A stretch of 64,000 nucleotides of DNA, taken from the NCBI GenBank assembly GCA_965659685.1, contig CBFHXB010000003.1, forward strand, positions 45,824 through 109,823, written 5' to 3'. Shown here one piece after another: positions 8,373 to 17,606 of the stretch; within the stretch, counting starts at the first letter, position 1, and the number at the start of each line of letters is the position of its first letter. The stretch is from MGIIa-L3 sp11892u. Lineage in GTDB: Archaea > Thermoplasmatota > Poseidoniia > Poseidoniales > Poseidoniaceae. The translations under genes and the position numbers were made by a program. The notes beneath the pieces were generated by a model. The model saw nothing but the letters and a program-made list of their open reading frames with translations. It searched no databases and had not been told where the DNA came from.

Positions 8373-11300
8373 ATGCACGTGAGAAACCGTTCCGCAACGG
8401 CCTCAGGGCTCGTTCTGTTGTTCTTGACGTCAACGCTTCTGGCGTTCTCGCCTTCGGCGGCGGCCGATCCGAACGTGGACCAGATGACATGGTATCAGGC
8501 ACAAGGGCTCACCGCCTCGTTTGACCCCCAAACCGAAGTGACCACCATCATGTGGGAAAACATCGACGAATTCGACAACCGAATGGCTGAGTTGCTTGAT
8601 GCGACCTATTCCGTTTACAGGTACGAAGGTGAACTCAACGCCAACACCCTCGCACAAGCCGACTTGGTGGCGACGGTCGAGGCCTGTGCCGACACCATCG
8701 GCGGCGGCGGCGGTACAAACTACCTCAATTGCCGCTCCTCGTCCATCCATCCCGGGCACGTCGTGGAATTCCCCGTACCGCCCGGTGAAAATGCCTTCGT
8801 GAACTACACGGTCACGACCCAAATGGGCAACGGAACGGTCTATGCCATGTTCCTGCCCGGAGATTCGGTGACCGTGGGCAGCGGCATCGAGGAAACCACG
8901 CAAGCCATCCGCACCCCCTACAACCTCGTGGGCTCTTTCGACCGCATGTCCTCGACCACGAGCCTCGCTTGGGTTCCGTTCAACATCCTTCCCGGCGGTG
9001 ACGTGATCCCAACCGAAGGGCCAGATTCGGCTTCGATCTTGGTGTACCGCTCCACGGAACAACCCATCACCCGAAAGAACGTGACCACGATGTTGATCAC
9101 CGGGCAAGCGGAGCTCATCGCCAACCTCAGCGCCGAGACCCAAACCCTCGATGTGACGGTCGATGCGGGGACACAACGCTCTGCATACTATGCCGTGACG
9201 TACTTCCTCCCGAACTGGAACGGCCCAGGACAGAATTACGTCGACTTCCGCTTTTTGTCCAGCAACGCGATGACGGACTCCATCCTTGAGGACAACACCC
9301 CACCTGCTTCTCCAGTTGGCGTGAGCGCCAACTTCCAGGCCAGCGAAGAAGACGGTTCTGCCGTGACCTGGGTCTACTGGGAAGACGCCGTGGGTGAAAC
9401 CGGTGAGGCTTACCGGATTTACATGTCTGGAAACAGTTTCTCGACCATCAGCAATCCGAACGTCACCCTCGTGGGTACGGTGCAAGAGGGCGTCGAAGCC
9501 TTCGCCTATACCCTTCCAACGGGGCGCTTTGGTTCAGCGCATTACTGCGTGGTCACGGTGGATTCCTTCGGAGTGTTCAACGAGAACACCAACAGTCTAA
9601 GTTGCACCGGAGCGGTTTACGAAGACGCCTTCACCTCATGGATCAAGGAACCCACTCTGGTGGAAGCGCAATACCTTGGCCAAAGCACCACGCAAGTGAC
9701 CTGGGTGGATCAAATCGGCCTATCGGGTGAGCGGTACCACATTTGGCACGCCAGGGATCGCCTCAACGGTGCAGAATTCATCGAGAACCAGACCATCACG
9801 TGGCTGGGGACCGTTGACGAAGGAGTGGAGGTGTTCAACGCCACCGTTCCATCTGGCGTTGACCGTGACGACTCGTTCTATTACGTCACCAGCGAGGCCC
9901 TTTACGGCCACCTCACCGGCCCGGCGATGTACACCGGTTTGGTGCAAAACGTGGCCGGCCCGGTGTACGAGGACACCAAGTCCCCACGGTCTCCTGACAT
10001 CACGACCGTCGAAGTCTTTGGAGACGAATTGTTGGCCCGCATCACGTGGATCAACGAAGACACAGAATTTGGTGAGCGGTACTACATCTATCGGCACTTT
10101 GGGGAGCCTTTTGCTGAGAGCGTGGTGTCCAACCTCGCCGACGAAGGCTGGGAGTACATGTATGGTCCCATCAACGAAGGCAACGGTCTGACCCTGGTCA
10201 GCGACGCGGCCGTCGAGCCCGGTCTTGACCGCGAGGTCTACTACGCCGTGGTCTGCGAAGATTCCTTTGGAAACCTGAACCCGACCATCTTCGAAGGGGA
10301 CAACTCGAAGCGTGTGTTGGAAGACACCTTGGCCCCGACCATCGAACTGACATTGGTCGATGAAGACGGGACTCCGTACGCCTCTCCTTCCTTGGTTTCC
10401 GGGGATTACTCCATGCTGGTGTCCCTGAGTCAGGACATCGGCGATGCGCCCCTTCCTTCCATTTCCATTGAGAGTGCAGATGGGGATGACATCGATACGT
10501 CGAGCATGACCATGTTGCAAGACAACCTGAACAATCCAGACAAAGGCCCAGTGTTCTCCGTTGACTTCTCCATCCGCGGCAACACGGCGCCGGGCGCGCT
10601 CTATGTCTTTGTGACGGTCGAGGACGCTTCGGCAAACACCAATCAATTGCAAAATTCCGACCAATGGTTCGTTGACGCACAATCGCCTCAAGTGACCGTC
10701 TTTTCGCCTTCCTCATCCGGCGACGGTTCGAAGTACCTCTACGGAAACGAAATCACCGTCACTGCGAGCGCAACCGACGACGTGCGCATCGACCGTATGC
10801 AGTACAAAATCACCTACAACCTCGACGGCGAAACGCTCTCGCTGCCGTGGACCGACACAGAAGCCATCACTTGGATGGACGACAACCAAACCGCCGTGAT
10901 GTCCTTGTCCATTCCTTCAGGGAACTTTGCGGTTGGCCGTCATCAGGTCGGCGTTCAAGCGGTGGATGCGGCCGGCAACGTCCGTTCCAAGACCGTCGTT
11001 TTCACCGTGGATTACTGCAACCACAAGACGGACGGAACCACGCAGTGCGTGTACGAGAACCAAGTTGCGGGCATCCCCGACCCTGTGGAAGTCTTCCCTG
11101 AAGCAACGGACCCACCGTACGTCATCATCTGGGGCCTGGCAGGCTTGCTGATCCTGACCATGATCGCCGCGTTCATGGTGGTCACCACCAGCATGCGAAG
11201 CCCGAAGGCCAAGAAGCGAGGGGACGACGATGACGAAGAGGACGAGGACTGGATGTCCGAATTCATTGGTACATCGCAAGACCTCGACATGGCCTCCATC

Positions 11301-11621
11301 ACCGGAACGGACACCAAGAAGGAACCTGAATCGGAAAGCAAGTCCCTCGACGACGACGATGACGAGGACGATCCATTTGCCGTCAACAAACCCGCACAAA
11401 AGCGCCGACGACGCAAGTCCTCGGAGCCTGAGGAGGACGACGACGATGACGAGGACGACGAAGAGGACGGCTTCATGGAAGCGCTCGAAGAAGCGAAGCC
11501 CAAGAAGCGCGCCCCTCCACGCAAGCGCCGTGCTGTGTCGAAGAAGTCGGACGACGAGGAGGCGCCCAAGCGTCGCTCTCCGCCCAAGCGTCGCGCCGTG
11601 AAGCGGAAATCCGAGGACTGA
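8373..11621 (+). CDS. very large surface protein with FN3-like repeats and polyampholyte cytoplasmic tail
   Basis: 1082 residues from ATG 8373 (an ATG four codons earlier is also in frame). Signal peptide to about residue 31 (LVLLFLTSTLLAFSPSAAA), then a beta-rich ectodomain of about 880 residues. At least three copies of a roughly 140-190-residue FN3-like unit are visible by the recurring phrases ETGEAYRIY, SGERYHIW and FGERYYIY, each followed by EEG/DEG and a YY-V strand, and linked by YEDxxxP motifs. Later repeats (TVSVEDASANTNQ, VGVQAVDAAGNV) are Ig-like. One membrane helix lies at about 915-937 (IIWGLAGLLILTMIAAFMVV). The tail of about 140 residues inside the cell mixes Asp/Glu runs with KKR, PPRKRR and PKRR blocks. 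Likely an adhesin or S-layer-type protein; function unproven. Confidence 0.85.
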   Translation: MHVRNRSATASGLVLLFLTSTLLAFSPSAAADPNVDQMTWYQAQGLTASFDPQTEVTTIMWENIDEFDNRMAELLDATYSVYRYEGELNANTLAQADLVATVEACADTIGGGGGTNYLNCRSSSIHPGHVVEFPVPPGENAFVNYTVTTQMGNGTVYAMFLPGDSVTVGSGIEETTQAIRTPYNLVGSFDRMSSTTSLAWVPFNILPGGDVIPTEGPDSASILVYRSTEQPITRKNVTTMLITGQAELIANLSAETQTLDVTVDAGTQRSAYYAVTYFLPNWNGPGQNYVDFRFLSSNAMTDSILEDNTPPASPVGVSANFQASEEDGSAVTWVYWEDAVGETGEAYRIYMSGNSFSTISNPNVTLVGTVQEGVEAFAYTLPTGRFGSAHYCVVTVDSFGVFNENTNSLSCTGAVYEDAFTSWIKEPTLVEAQYLGQSTTQVTWVDQIGLSGERYHIWHARDRLNGAEFIENQTITWLGTVDEGVEVFNATVPSGVDRDDSFYYVTSEALYGHLTGPAMYTGLVQNVAGPVYEDTKSPRSPDITTVEVFGDELLARITWINEDTEFGERYYIYRHFGEPFAESVVSNLADEGWEYMYGPINEGNGLTLVSDAAVEPGLDREVYYAVVCEDSFGNLNPTIFEGDNSKRVLEDTLAPTIELTLVDEDGTPYASPSLVSGDYSMLVSLSQDIGDAPLPSISIESADGDDIDTSSMTMLQDNLNNPDKGPVFSVDFSIRGNTAPGALYVFVTVEDASANTNQLQNSDQWFVDAQSPQVTVFSPSSSGDGSKYLYGNEITVTASATDDVRIDRMQYKITYNLDGETLSLPWTDTEAITWMDDNQTAVMSLSIPSGNFAVGRHQVGVQAVDAAGNVRSKTVVFTVDYCNHKTDGTTQCVYENQVAGIPDPVEVFPEATDPPYVIIWGLAGLLILTMIAAFMVVTTSMRSPKAKKRGDDDDEEDEDWMSEFIGTSQDLDMASITGTDTKKEPESESKSLDDDDDEDDPFAVNKPAQKRRRRKSSEPEEDDDDDEDDEEDGFMEALEEAKPKKRAPPRKRRAVSKKSDDEEAPKRRSPPKRRAVKRKSED

Positions 11622-11650
11622 ACGGCGTACCTGCCGGGAGGTGGTGATGC

Positions 11651-12199
11651 GTGGGCCGTGGACGGCACAACATCGCGCTCGCGGTTGGAATCGTGCTGCT
11701 GCTGCTTGCAGGCCTCGGTCGTGTGGGGTACACGACGGAAGGCGTGCTGGCCGACATTCCGGCTCCCCCCTCTGCGGATCGCGTCGTTTTCGCTTCAGAC
11801 CCGCTCCCAGAGCATCCTGCTCCAGCGCTGTTTGACGTCGAGGCCACGGTCACTTGGGACCGTGATGACGTTTGGGTGGCGGTGGTGGATCAGGCGGAAT
11901 ACACCCGCTGTCAGGATGCCCCGGCCTCGTCCTTCTTTGGCATCTGCACGTCCAACGACCTGAATGCGGTCGCCATGGGCACGCCTGACCAAGCAGAGGA
12001 GGGCATGCAGTGGACCGTTTCCGAAGGCGTCCATTGGGCCGGATACGGAACCGTTGGTGCCCCGGCGGACGGGACCCTCGATTTGGAATGGACCGTTCAC
12101 GCGCAACTCGACGGAGCCCCGACCGCCTTGCTTCTGCTTGTTGCTGCGGGACTGATCGTGTTTGGACGACCCCGTTTTGGTCACTCCACGTCTTCGTAG
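11651..12199 (+). CDS. hypothetical protein with N- and C-terminal membrane helices
   Basis: 182 residues from GTG 11651, preceded by GGGAGGTGG ten bases upstream. The first helix (about 8-22, IALAVGIVLLLLAGL) leads to an outside domain of some 120 residues with two Cys (RCQDAPASSFFGIC), a WDRDDVWVAVV strand and a VHAQL strand, then a C-terminal helix (ALLLLVAAGLIVFG). No family recognised. It follows the giant surface protein by 29 bases on the same strand and may be its partner. The last 19 bases overlap the 3' end of the convergent deaminase gene. Confidence 0.6.
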   Translation: MGRGRHNIALAVGIVLLLLAGLGRVGYTTEGVLADIPAPPSADRVVFASDPLPEHPAPALFDVEATVTWDRDDVWVAVVDQAEYTRCQDAPASSFFGICTSNDLNAVAMGTPDQAEEGMQWTVSEGVHWAGYGTVGAPADGTLDLEWTVHAQLDGAPTALLLLVAAGLIVFGRPRFGHSTSS

Positions 12200-13443
12200 T
12201 AGGACTGAACGGCTTCGTTTAGCGCCGCACCTGCAGCGCGTTCATCGATGGCCGTCGTCGTCCCGTTTCGTCGCAGCGCGCGGCCTTCTACCCACACGTC
12301 AAGGCAATCTGCACCGTTGAAGACCAGGTTGGCCACGTGACGGTTGTCGGAGCGGCCACGAGGATGCATCCGAATGTCGTCGAGGTTCCACGTGACCCAA
12401 TCCCGGCTGCCGCGCGTGGCCATGGCAAAGGCCTGGTTTGCGGTCATCATCGTCGCGTCCCAATGGTCGTGACGTTGCACAAGGCTGGCGAGTCGTGCTT
12501 CGGCCAACACATTGAGCCCGGAACCGGAAGAGGCGGCACCGTCGGTTCCCAAACGCACGTCCACACCTGCCTCAAGGTAAGGGGGCAAGGAGAGGGTGCC
12601 ACCGCAGGCGAGTTTCATGTTCGACGACGGGCAATGAACGGCGGTGGACCCTGCTTCGGCCATCATTCGAATTTCTCTTTTCTTCACCCATGAGGCGTGC
12701 GCGAGAACGGTGCCCTCGTTGAGGACACCGAGGTGGTGGAGGTGTTCCACAGGATAGCGGCCTGTGCGGTCATGGCAGTCTGCGATTTCCTTCCGTGTCT
12801 CGCTGACGTGAATGTGGATGCGAGCCTCGTGCCGCTCGGCCACGTCCACGGCTTTTTGCAAAGTTTCGTCCGAACAGAGGTACACGGAGTGTGCCGCAAT
12901 GGCGTATTGCACGCGGTCGTCCGCATCGTTGGTCACCAGCAGGCGCTCAAGGTCGCGCAGGGCTTCCTCCGCATCGTTGTGCGACGGGAGCGCACGATCG
13001 GAAATAGGTCCACCGACCAAACCGCGCATGCCGGCGTCGTTGAGCACGCTCCCCGTCACTTCCGGATAGAAGTACATGTCCGCCGCAAAGGTGCAACCCG
13101 TGCGAAGCAATTCCGCAGCAGCGGCACGGGTTCCGGTTTCGACGTACGTCGGGTCGAGGCGTGCTTCCGTTGGGAAAATGGCCTCCTCGAGCCAGCGGTG
13201 CAGCGGGTATCCGTCCGAGAAATCCCGTGCGTTCAGTTGCATGGCCAGGTGCGTGTGCCAGTTTTGCAAGCTTCGTGTGACGAGGCGGTCACGGCCGTCG
13301 ATGGTTTCGACGACGTCCTCGTCGCCCTTTGAGGTGGTCCACCGGCCGTCCGGGTGGAGCAACATGTCGCCTCGGTGGAGGCGTTGTTCGTCATCGACGA
13401 GCACCGTGTCCGTGTACCGGACCGGGTCATCGGACGCCGCCAT
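12181..13443 (-). CDS. MtaD/SAH deaminase-like amidohydrolase
   Basis: Metal-dependent hydrolase of the ATZ/TRZ-like branch that deaminates S-adenosylhomocysteine or 5'-methylthioadenosine in archaea. 420 residues from ATG 13443 (a GTG 24 bases earlier is possible). Signature elements in order: N-terminal HTH ligands in NWHTHLAMQLNARDFSDG with the following LHRWLEEAIFPTEARL, typical of this subfamily; a HIHVSET ligand His; LAHASWVKK; SSNMKLACGG; and the metal-binding Asp in RLGTDGAASSG. Substrate choice between SAH and MTA is not readable. The gene runs from tRNA-Thr towards the small membrane protein and overlaps it tail to tail. Confidence 0.85.
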   Translation of the reverse strand: MAASDDPVRYTDTVLVDDEQRLHRGDMLLHPDGRWTTSKGDEDVVETIDGRDRLVTRSLQNWHTHLAMQLNARDFSDGYPLHRWLEEAIFPTEARLDPTYVETGTRAAAAELLRTGCTFAADMYFYPEVTGSVLNDAGMRGLVGGPISDRALPSHNDAEEALRDLERLLVTNDADDRVQYAIAAHSVYLCSDETLQKAVDVAERHEARIHIHVSETRKEIADCHDRTGRYPVEHLHHLGVLNEGTVLAHASWVKKREIRMMAEAGSTAVHCPSSNMKLACGGTLSLPPYLEAGVDVRLGTDGAASSGSGLNVLAEARLASLVQRHDHWDATMMTANQAFAMATRGSRDWVTWNLDDIRMHPRGRSDNRHVANLVFNGADCLDVWVEGRALRRNGTTTAIDERAAGAALNEAVQSYYEDVE

Positions 13444-13499
13444 GGTTCCGCGAGGCCGCGCGTCCACATGAAGCGTCGCCTTCGGTCAGGCAAGCAAGG

Positions 13500-13572
13500 A
13501 GCCAACGGGGGGACTCGAACCCCCGACCTCCTGATTACGAATCAGGTGCTCTACCAGCTAAGCTACGTTGGC
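13500..13572 (-). tRNA. tRNA-Thr (CGU)
   Basis: Reverse strand from 13572: acceptor GCCAACG with CGTTGGC, D-arm TAGCTTAGCTGGTAGAGCA, anticodon loop TTCGTAA, T-arm GGGTTCGAGTCCC. Anticodon CGT reads ACG. The discriminator is U, as in other archaeal tRNA-Thr. CCA is not encoded. Confidence 0.95.
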
Positions 13573-13597
13573 GCGAGCCGAGCGGTGCACCCCTCGG

Positions 13598-13604
13598 TGA
13601 TAAG
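13598..13604 (-). promoter_or_regulatory. TATA-like box of tRNA-Thr
   Basis: CTTATCA on the reverse strand, 26-32 bases ahead of the first tRNA base. The spacing matches an archaeal TATA box and start at the mature tRNA's 5' end. Confidence 0.45.
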
Positions 13605-13620
13605 ACGAGCGGTGCGCGTT

Positions 13621-14883
13621 TCAACGCGGGTCAGGCGTGCCGAGGCTCGGCGTTTGGAAATGCAAAGCACTCGCTTCGAGGGACACGACCGCGGGCAGAG
13701 GCCGTCCAGCCATGAAATCCAAGCAGGCTCCACCGCCGGTGGACACGTGGCCCATGCGGCGGGCCAATCCACGTTTCACGACCAACGTTGCCGTGTGGCC
13801 GCCGCCCATCACGGTGAAGGCCTCGCTCTCAGCACATGCGTTGAGCATCTCAACGGTGCCCAACGCGAAGTCGTCCATTTCGAAGACGCCTGCGGGGCCG
13901 TTGAGGATGACCGTTCCAGCGGATTTGATCGCGGCCGACAAGCGGCGAATGGACGTCAGGCCCATGTCGAAAAGCGGAGCGGCCACAGGAAGGTCGTCGA
14001 GCGTCAGGTCAACACGGTTCCCTTCGACGTTCGCGGCGAGATCAACCGGAAGGTGCAACCGTTCCCCAAAGTCGAGGAGGAGTGATTTCGCCATCTCGAT
14101 GGTCGGATGCCACGCAGGCCCGAGTTCACGGACAAGGAAGTCGTGGTTTTGAGCCCCGATGTCGGTGCCGGCGAGTTCGATCATGAGGTTGGCCACGCCT
14201 CCGGTAAACCACACTTCGTCGGCGGTGCCTGCTCGGAGCATGTTGTCGGCCACTTGGATGGAGTCGTCCACCTTGATGCCCCCCAACACCGCCAAACAGG
14301 GCCGGGCTGGTTCGAGCAAGGCCCTGTTGAGGGCCTCGATTTCTTGCTGCATCAGCACGCCGGTCAAACACGGCAAGTGGTGCGCAAAGCCGGTCATGCT
14401 CGGGCTTGCCCGGTGCGCACAGGCAAAGGCGTCGTTGACGTAGAGATCGACCACGCTCGACAGACGTTCCACCAGCTGTGTTTGGCCGGTGATGGCATGG
14501 CCTCCTTTGATCGTGGTTTCTTCCTCATGGCCACGGACGTTGTTGAGCATCAAGACCTGTCCGGGTTCGAGGGACTCGATGGCCGCCATGGCTTGTTCGC
14601 CACAGACGTCGTCCACCCAATCGACACGTCGTCCAAGCAGGCGCCCAAGTTCTCGAGCATGGCCGAGGGTGCTGGTGAAGTCCGCTTTGCCGGGACGTGA
14701 TTGATGTGCCAAGATGACGACCTTGGCTTGGCTCAAGCGGTTCAGGGTCGGGAGGACAGCACGGATGCGCGTGTCGTCAAGGAAGGCCTTCGTCGTGGGG
14801 TCAAGCGGGCTGTTCAGGTCAACCCGAAGCAAGACCGTGCGTCCGCTGACCTCGACGTCGTCGAGCGTGAGGACGCGCCCCAT
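13621..14883 (-). CDS. pgk: phosphoglycerate kinase
   Basis: Glycolytic/gluconeogenic transfer of phosphate between 1,3-bisphosphoglycerate and ADP. 420 residues from ATG 14883 (MGRVLTLDDVEVSGRTVLLR). Family landmarks in order: VLLRVDLNSP, DDTRIRAVLPT, the HQSRPGK substrate loop, the VLMLNNVRGHEEET segment, FACAHRASPSMTGF, VLGGIKVDDS, VILNGPAGVFE, and the nucleotide loop MGGGHTATLV. Upstream TTG-initiated extension is rejected because it overlaps the preceding gene and adds a non-homologous leader. The upstream membrane protein stops 46 bases before the start. Confidence 0.97.
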   Translation of the reverse strand: MGRVLTLDDVEVSGRTVLLRVDLNSPLDPTTKAFLDDTRIRAVLPTLNRLSQAKVVILAHQSRPGKADFTSTLGHARELGRLLGRRVDWVDDVCGEQAMAAIESLEPGQVLMLNNVRGHEEETTIKGGHAITGQTQLVERLSSVVDLYVNDAFACAHRASPSMTGFAHHLPCLTGVLMQQEIEALNRALLEPARPCLAVLGGIKVDDSIQVADNMLRAGTADEVWFTGGVANLMIELAGTDIGAQNHDFLVRELGPAWHPTIEMAKSLLLDFGERLHLPVDLAANVEGNRVDLTLDDLPVAAPLFDMGLTSIRRLSAAIKSAGTVILNGPAGVFEMDDFALGTVEMLNACAESEAFTVMGGGHTATLVVKRGLARRMGHVSTGGGACLDFMAGRPLPAVVSLEASALHFQTPSLGTPDPR

Positions 14884-14929
14884 GACCCGCCCAAGTGCAA
14901 CCGACGTTTGAGCATCACGGATGAGGCGG

Positions 14930-15928
14930 TCACGACATGAATTCGTCGCCAACGCTCCCTGTGTCCTCTTCGGCGGCCGGTTTGTTCCAGAAGGTTCCCT
15001 CCCCTTCGAGCGCTTGAGGCGCGGGTTGGCTTTCCACCGCAGGTGGTGCCACCGGGACGGGTTCGACGGGGGCCGGAGCGCTCACGGGTTGCGGTGCTGG
15101 TTGGGCCGGAGCAGCAGCGGACATGTTCACGGCCATCGGTTGCGCTTGTTGCGTGGGGGCCTGCACCACGGTGGTGCCTTGCGGTACCACCGGCGTTCCA
15201 TAGGCGCCCATCACGGCCCCCGGTACGACGGCAACCATGCCAGGCTGAACGGGTTGAGCAGGAAGGATGCCTGCAGCGTTGGGCATGGACTGAACGGGTG
15301 CTTGGACCATCCCTGGTCCACCGTAGGCGCCCGGGACCGTGCCCATCGTCTGCATGCCGGGATGGCCGGAGCCCTGCTGAGCGTAGGTCATGGTGGGAGC
15401 AGGATCGTCCAAGACGGCCCACAAGACGAGGCCAACGATCAACACGAGGATGCCGAGGCAGCATCCGAAGAAGCCGAAGCCCGCGGCTGCGATGCTTGTG
15501 CCGGTGGGGTCTCTGATGACGGACACTTCGACGTTGGAGGTGATGTCCAAGGCCATGGTCCCTTCTTGGAAGGTGTCATCGTCCAGGGGCACGATGTCCG
15601 CAACGTGGAGCCAACCGTCTGCGCGATAGTATGCTCCACCGTAGTCGTATCCAGAGGAGTCACAGAAATCGTAGAAGTAGGGGTAGGGCTTACCGTTGAC
15701 GTCGACCGACATGGTGATCTCGTCGCATGAGTCCACCTGCGCAAAGACGCTCAGGTAGTTCCATGGCGTCACTGAGATACTTCCGTCTGTGCCGCTGTAG
15801 ACGACCTCTTCCGTGGGGTCGACGGTTCCGCCTTCTGGGGCTGAAGCCCCGCCGATGACCATCAGCAGGATGCCCAAGACCATGAGACCGGCTCCGGAAA
15901 TCAACGTCCACTTCGCTCCACTGTGCAT
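14930..15928 (-). CDS. two-helix membrane protein with Pro/Gln-rich tail
   Basis: 332 residues. Helix 1 at 8-28 (LISGAGLMVLGILLMVIGG), an outside beta domain of about 110 residues with a Cys pair (VDSCDE and DFCDSS) and several Tyr, helix 2 at about 147-172 (FFGCCLGILVLIVGLVLWAVL), then about 160 residues of low-complexity Pro/Gln/Val/Met sequence inside the cell, ending in FWNKPAAEEDTG. No family recognised. The tail is probably disordered and may bind a partner; a role cannot be given. It lies directly upstream of pgk. Confidence 0.65.
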   Translation of the reverse strand: MHSGAKWTLISGAGLMVLGILLMVIGGASAPEGGTVDPTEEVVYSGTDGSISVTPWNYLSVFAQVDSCDEITMSVDVNGKPYPYFYDFCDSSGYDYGGAYYRADGWLHVADIVPLDDDTFQEGTMALDITSNVEVSVIRDPTGTSIAAAGFGFFGCCLGILVLIVGLVLWAVLDDPAPTMTYAQQGSGHPGMQTMGTVPGAYGGPGMVQAPVQSMPNAAGILPAQPVQPGMVAVVPGAVMGAYGTPVVPQGTTVVQAPTQQAQPMAVNMSAAAPAQPAPQPVSAPAPVEPVPVAPPAVESQPAPQALEGEGTFWNKPAAEEDTGSVGDEFMS

Positions 15929-16013
15929 GTGGTTGCATTCATCGGCCCCATCAAGACGCTATCGGCGAACGCCGTGGACAGTGTTCAAGTCCTGATGCCG
16001 GCGGTTCAGGTCC

Positions 16014-17294
16014 ATGGAGGGTCCTGCATTGAACGCCGAAGACCTCCTTGGCCCCGACGGGGAAGATTGGCGGGTGCCGGTGTCTGAGCTGGAACACCGT
16101 CAGGGCGAACTGGCTCACCGCCTGCGTGAAGCTGGCCTCCCTGGGATCCTCATCCAGCACCCCATCGACCTGTACTACTACACAGGAGGGCGTCAGAACG
16201 GCGCCCTCTTCGTGCCTGCAGAAGGTGCTGGCGGCTCCAAGGACGCCGGTGGTGACGGCCCGGTGGGCTACGTACGCAGGAGCCTCCGTCGTGCGGTGCA
16301 CGAAGCAGGTGGCGACGATGCGCCACACGAAATCACGGCCTTCCCGAGCCTTCGGGTGTTCGCAGAAAGGCTCCGCGAACGGGGCGTCAGCGAAGCACCT
16401 GCCCTTCAGCTCGGAGAGATCCCGTCAACCTTCGCCACCAGGTTTTCTCAAGCACTCTCTGGATTGGGCGCCTCCGGCGACGGCACAGCGGTTGTCCACG
16501 CCCAGCGTGAATCCAAGTCCGCATGGGAACTCGCATGCATGGAAGAAGCCGCAGGCGTGCAAATTCGCATGTTCGAGGCCGTGGAAGCGGTCGGCGGAGA
16601 AGGCGTGTCCGAACTCGACCTTGTGGCTGCAGCCGAGGCCGTCAGCCGCTCCGAGGGCTTCGCCGGGCAGGTCGAGATGCGGCGTTATCCGCTTCAGTGC
16701 GATCGTGCGGTGGTGGTGTCAGGTCGCTCTGGCGGCGTGTCCTCCTTCTTCGATTCAGCCGTGGGCGGCGTGGGCCCGCATCCGCTCTCCGGAATGGGGG
16801 CTGGATTTGCCAAGGTGAAGGCCAACGAACCGGTGCTGGTGGATTTGGTTCACCTTCACCGTGGTTACGTGGTGGACATGACGCGCATGTTTGTCGCAGG
16901 CAGCATGCCCAAGGTGTGGGAAGAACGGCTTGAGGACATGATTGCGGTCAAGGAGGTCGTCGTTGACGTGCTTGACCGAGGTGAACACTGCAGCAAAGCA
17001 TGGGAGGAAGGCTTGGCGTTGGCCACCGAGTTGGGCCATGCCGATCACCTCATGGGCATGGCTCCAGATCAGTCTCGTTTCCTTGGCCATTCCGTCGGTC
17101 TTCAACTCGATGAGGCTCCGGTGGTGGCGAAAGGATTCGACCGCCCGATGCCGCTTGGCGGCACCATGGCCATCGAACCGAAGGTGGTGCATCAGGAAGG
17201 GTGCATCGGATCCGAGGACACGTGGACGCGTGATGAGGACGGACTTCGACCCCTCACGGCCGGCGGTGCTTGGCCTTGGGTGACCACGTGGTGA
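16014..17294 (+). CDS. M24 family metallopeptidase (Xaa-Pro aminopeptidase-like)
   Basis: Pita-bread-fold peptidase, 426 residues. N-terminal creatinase-like domain (about 1-165) and C-terminal catalytic domain. The five metal ligands can be placed: D in VLVDLVHLHRG, D in YVVDMTRMF, H in FLGHSVGLQLDE, E in MAIEPKVV and E in IGSEDTW. An unusual acidic, Gly-rich stretch near residues 70-85 (GAGGSKDAGGDG) interrupts the N-domain. Probably cleaves N-terminal residues before proline, in the cytoplasm; dipeptidase action is equally possible. Its TGA overlaps the ATG of the next gene (TGATG), so the two are translationally coupled. Confidence 0.88.
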   Translation: MEGPALNAEDLLGPDGEDWRVPVSELEHRQGELAHRLREAGLPGILIQHPIDLYYYTGGRQNGALFVPAEGAGGSKDAGGDGPVGYVRRSLRRAVHEAGGDDAPHEITAFPSLRVFAERLRERGVSEAPALQLGEIPSTFATRFSQALSGLGASGDGTAVVHAQRESKSAWELACMEEAAGVQIRMFEAVEAVGGEGVSELDLVAAAEAVSRSEGFAGQVEMRRYPLQCDRAVVVSGRSGGVSSFFDSAVGGVGPHPLSGMGAGFAKVKANEPVLVDLVHLHRGYVVDMTRMFVAGSMPKVWEERLEDMIAVKEVVVDVLDRGEHCSKAWEEGLALATELGHADHLMGMAPDQSRFLGHSVGLQLDEAPVVAKGFDRPMPLGGTMAIEPKVVHQEGCIGSEDTWTRDEDGLRPLTAGGAWPWVTTW

Positions 17295-17563
17295 TGATCA
17301 TGAACACAGCAACGGACCGGGACACGATTTGCACGAAGCAAGAAGGTTGGACCTTGGAAGACGTGGGGAAGATCATCCCGGTTCGCGTCACCCCAAACGG
17401 CTCCTACCGCAACGAGCCTGTGGTCCACGTGCATTGCCAAATGTGCACGGCGGAATTCATCGGGCCGGCGCGTGAAGCCGGCGGCTTTCTGGGCGGGCAC
17501 GAATGCTTGCACGCGTGGGAATTGGCCCAAATGATGGGCCGTTCCGACGGATTGATCGAATGA
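17294..17563 (+). CDS. small Zn-finger-like protein
   Basis: 89 residues from ATG 17294, overlapping the peptidase stop. C48-x2-C51 (HCQMC) and H69-x-C71-x-H73 (HECLH) form a C2 plus HCH cluster suited to one zinc ion. The N-terminal 45 residues are strand-like and without charge clusters. No known family. It could be a nucleic-acid or protein adaptor, given the histone-like gene 44 bases downstream; this is conjecture. Confidence 0.55.
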   Translation: MIMNTATDRDTICTKQEGWTLEDVGKIIPVRVTPNGSYRNEPVVHVHCQMCTAEFIGPAREAGGFLGGHECLHAWELAQMMGRSDGLIE

Positions 17564-17606
17564 ACGCCAACGGTGCGTTCATGTTCCTCCGGGCACAGCG
17601 GACATC

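Noticed and set aside
11218..11610. GAC/GAG-rich stretch as a microsatellite or CRISPR-like array
   Set aside because: The bases vary in wobble positions and encode the acidic/basic tail of the surface protein in frame; no regular spacers.
13329..13715. plus-strand reading with RGDSNPRPPDYESG
   Set aside because: Antisense of tRNA-Thr; a known annotation artefact.
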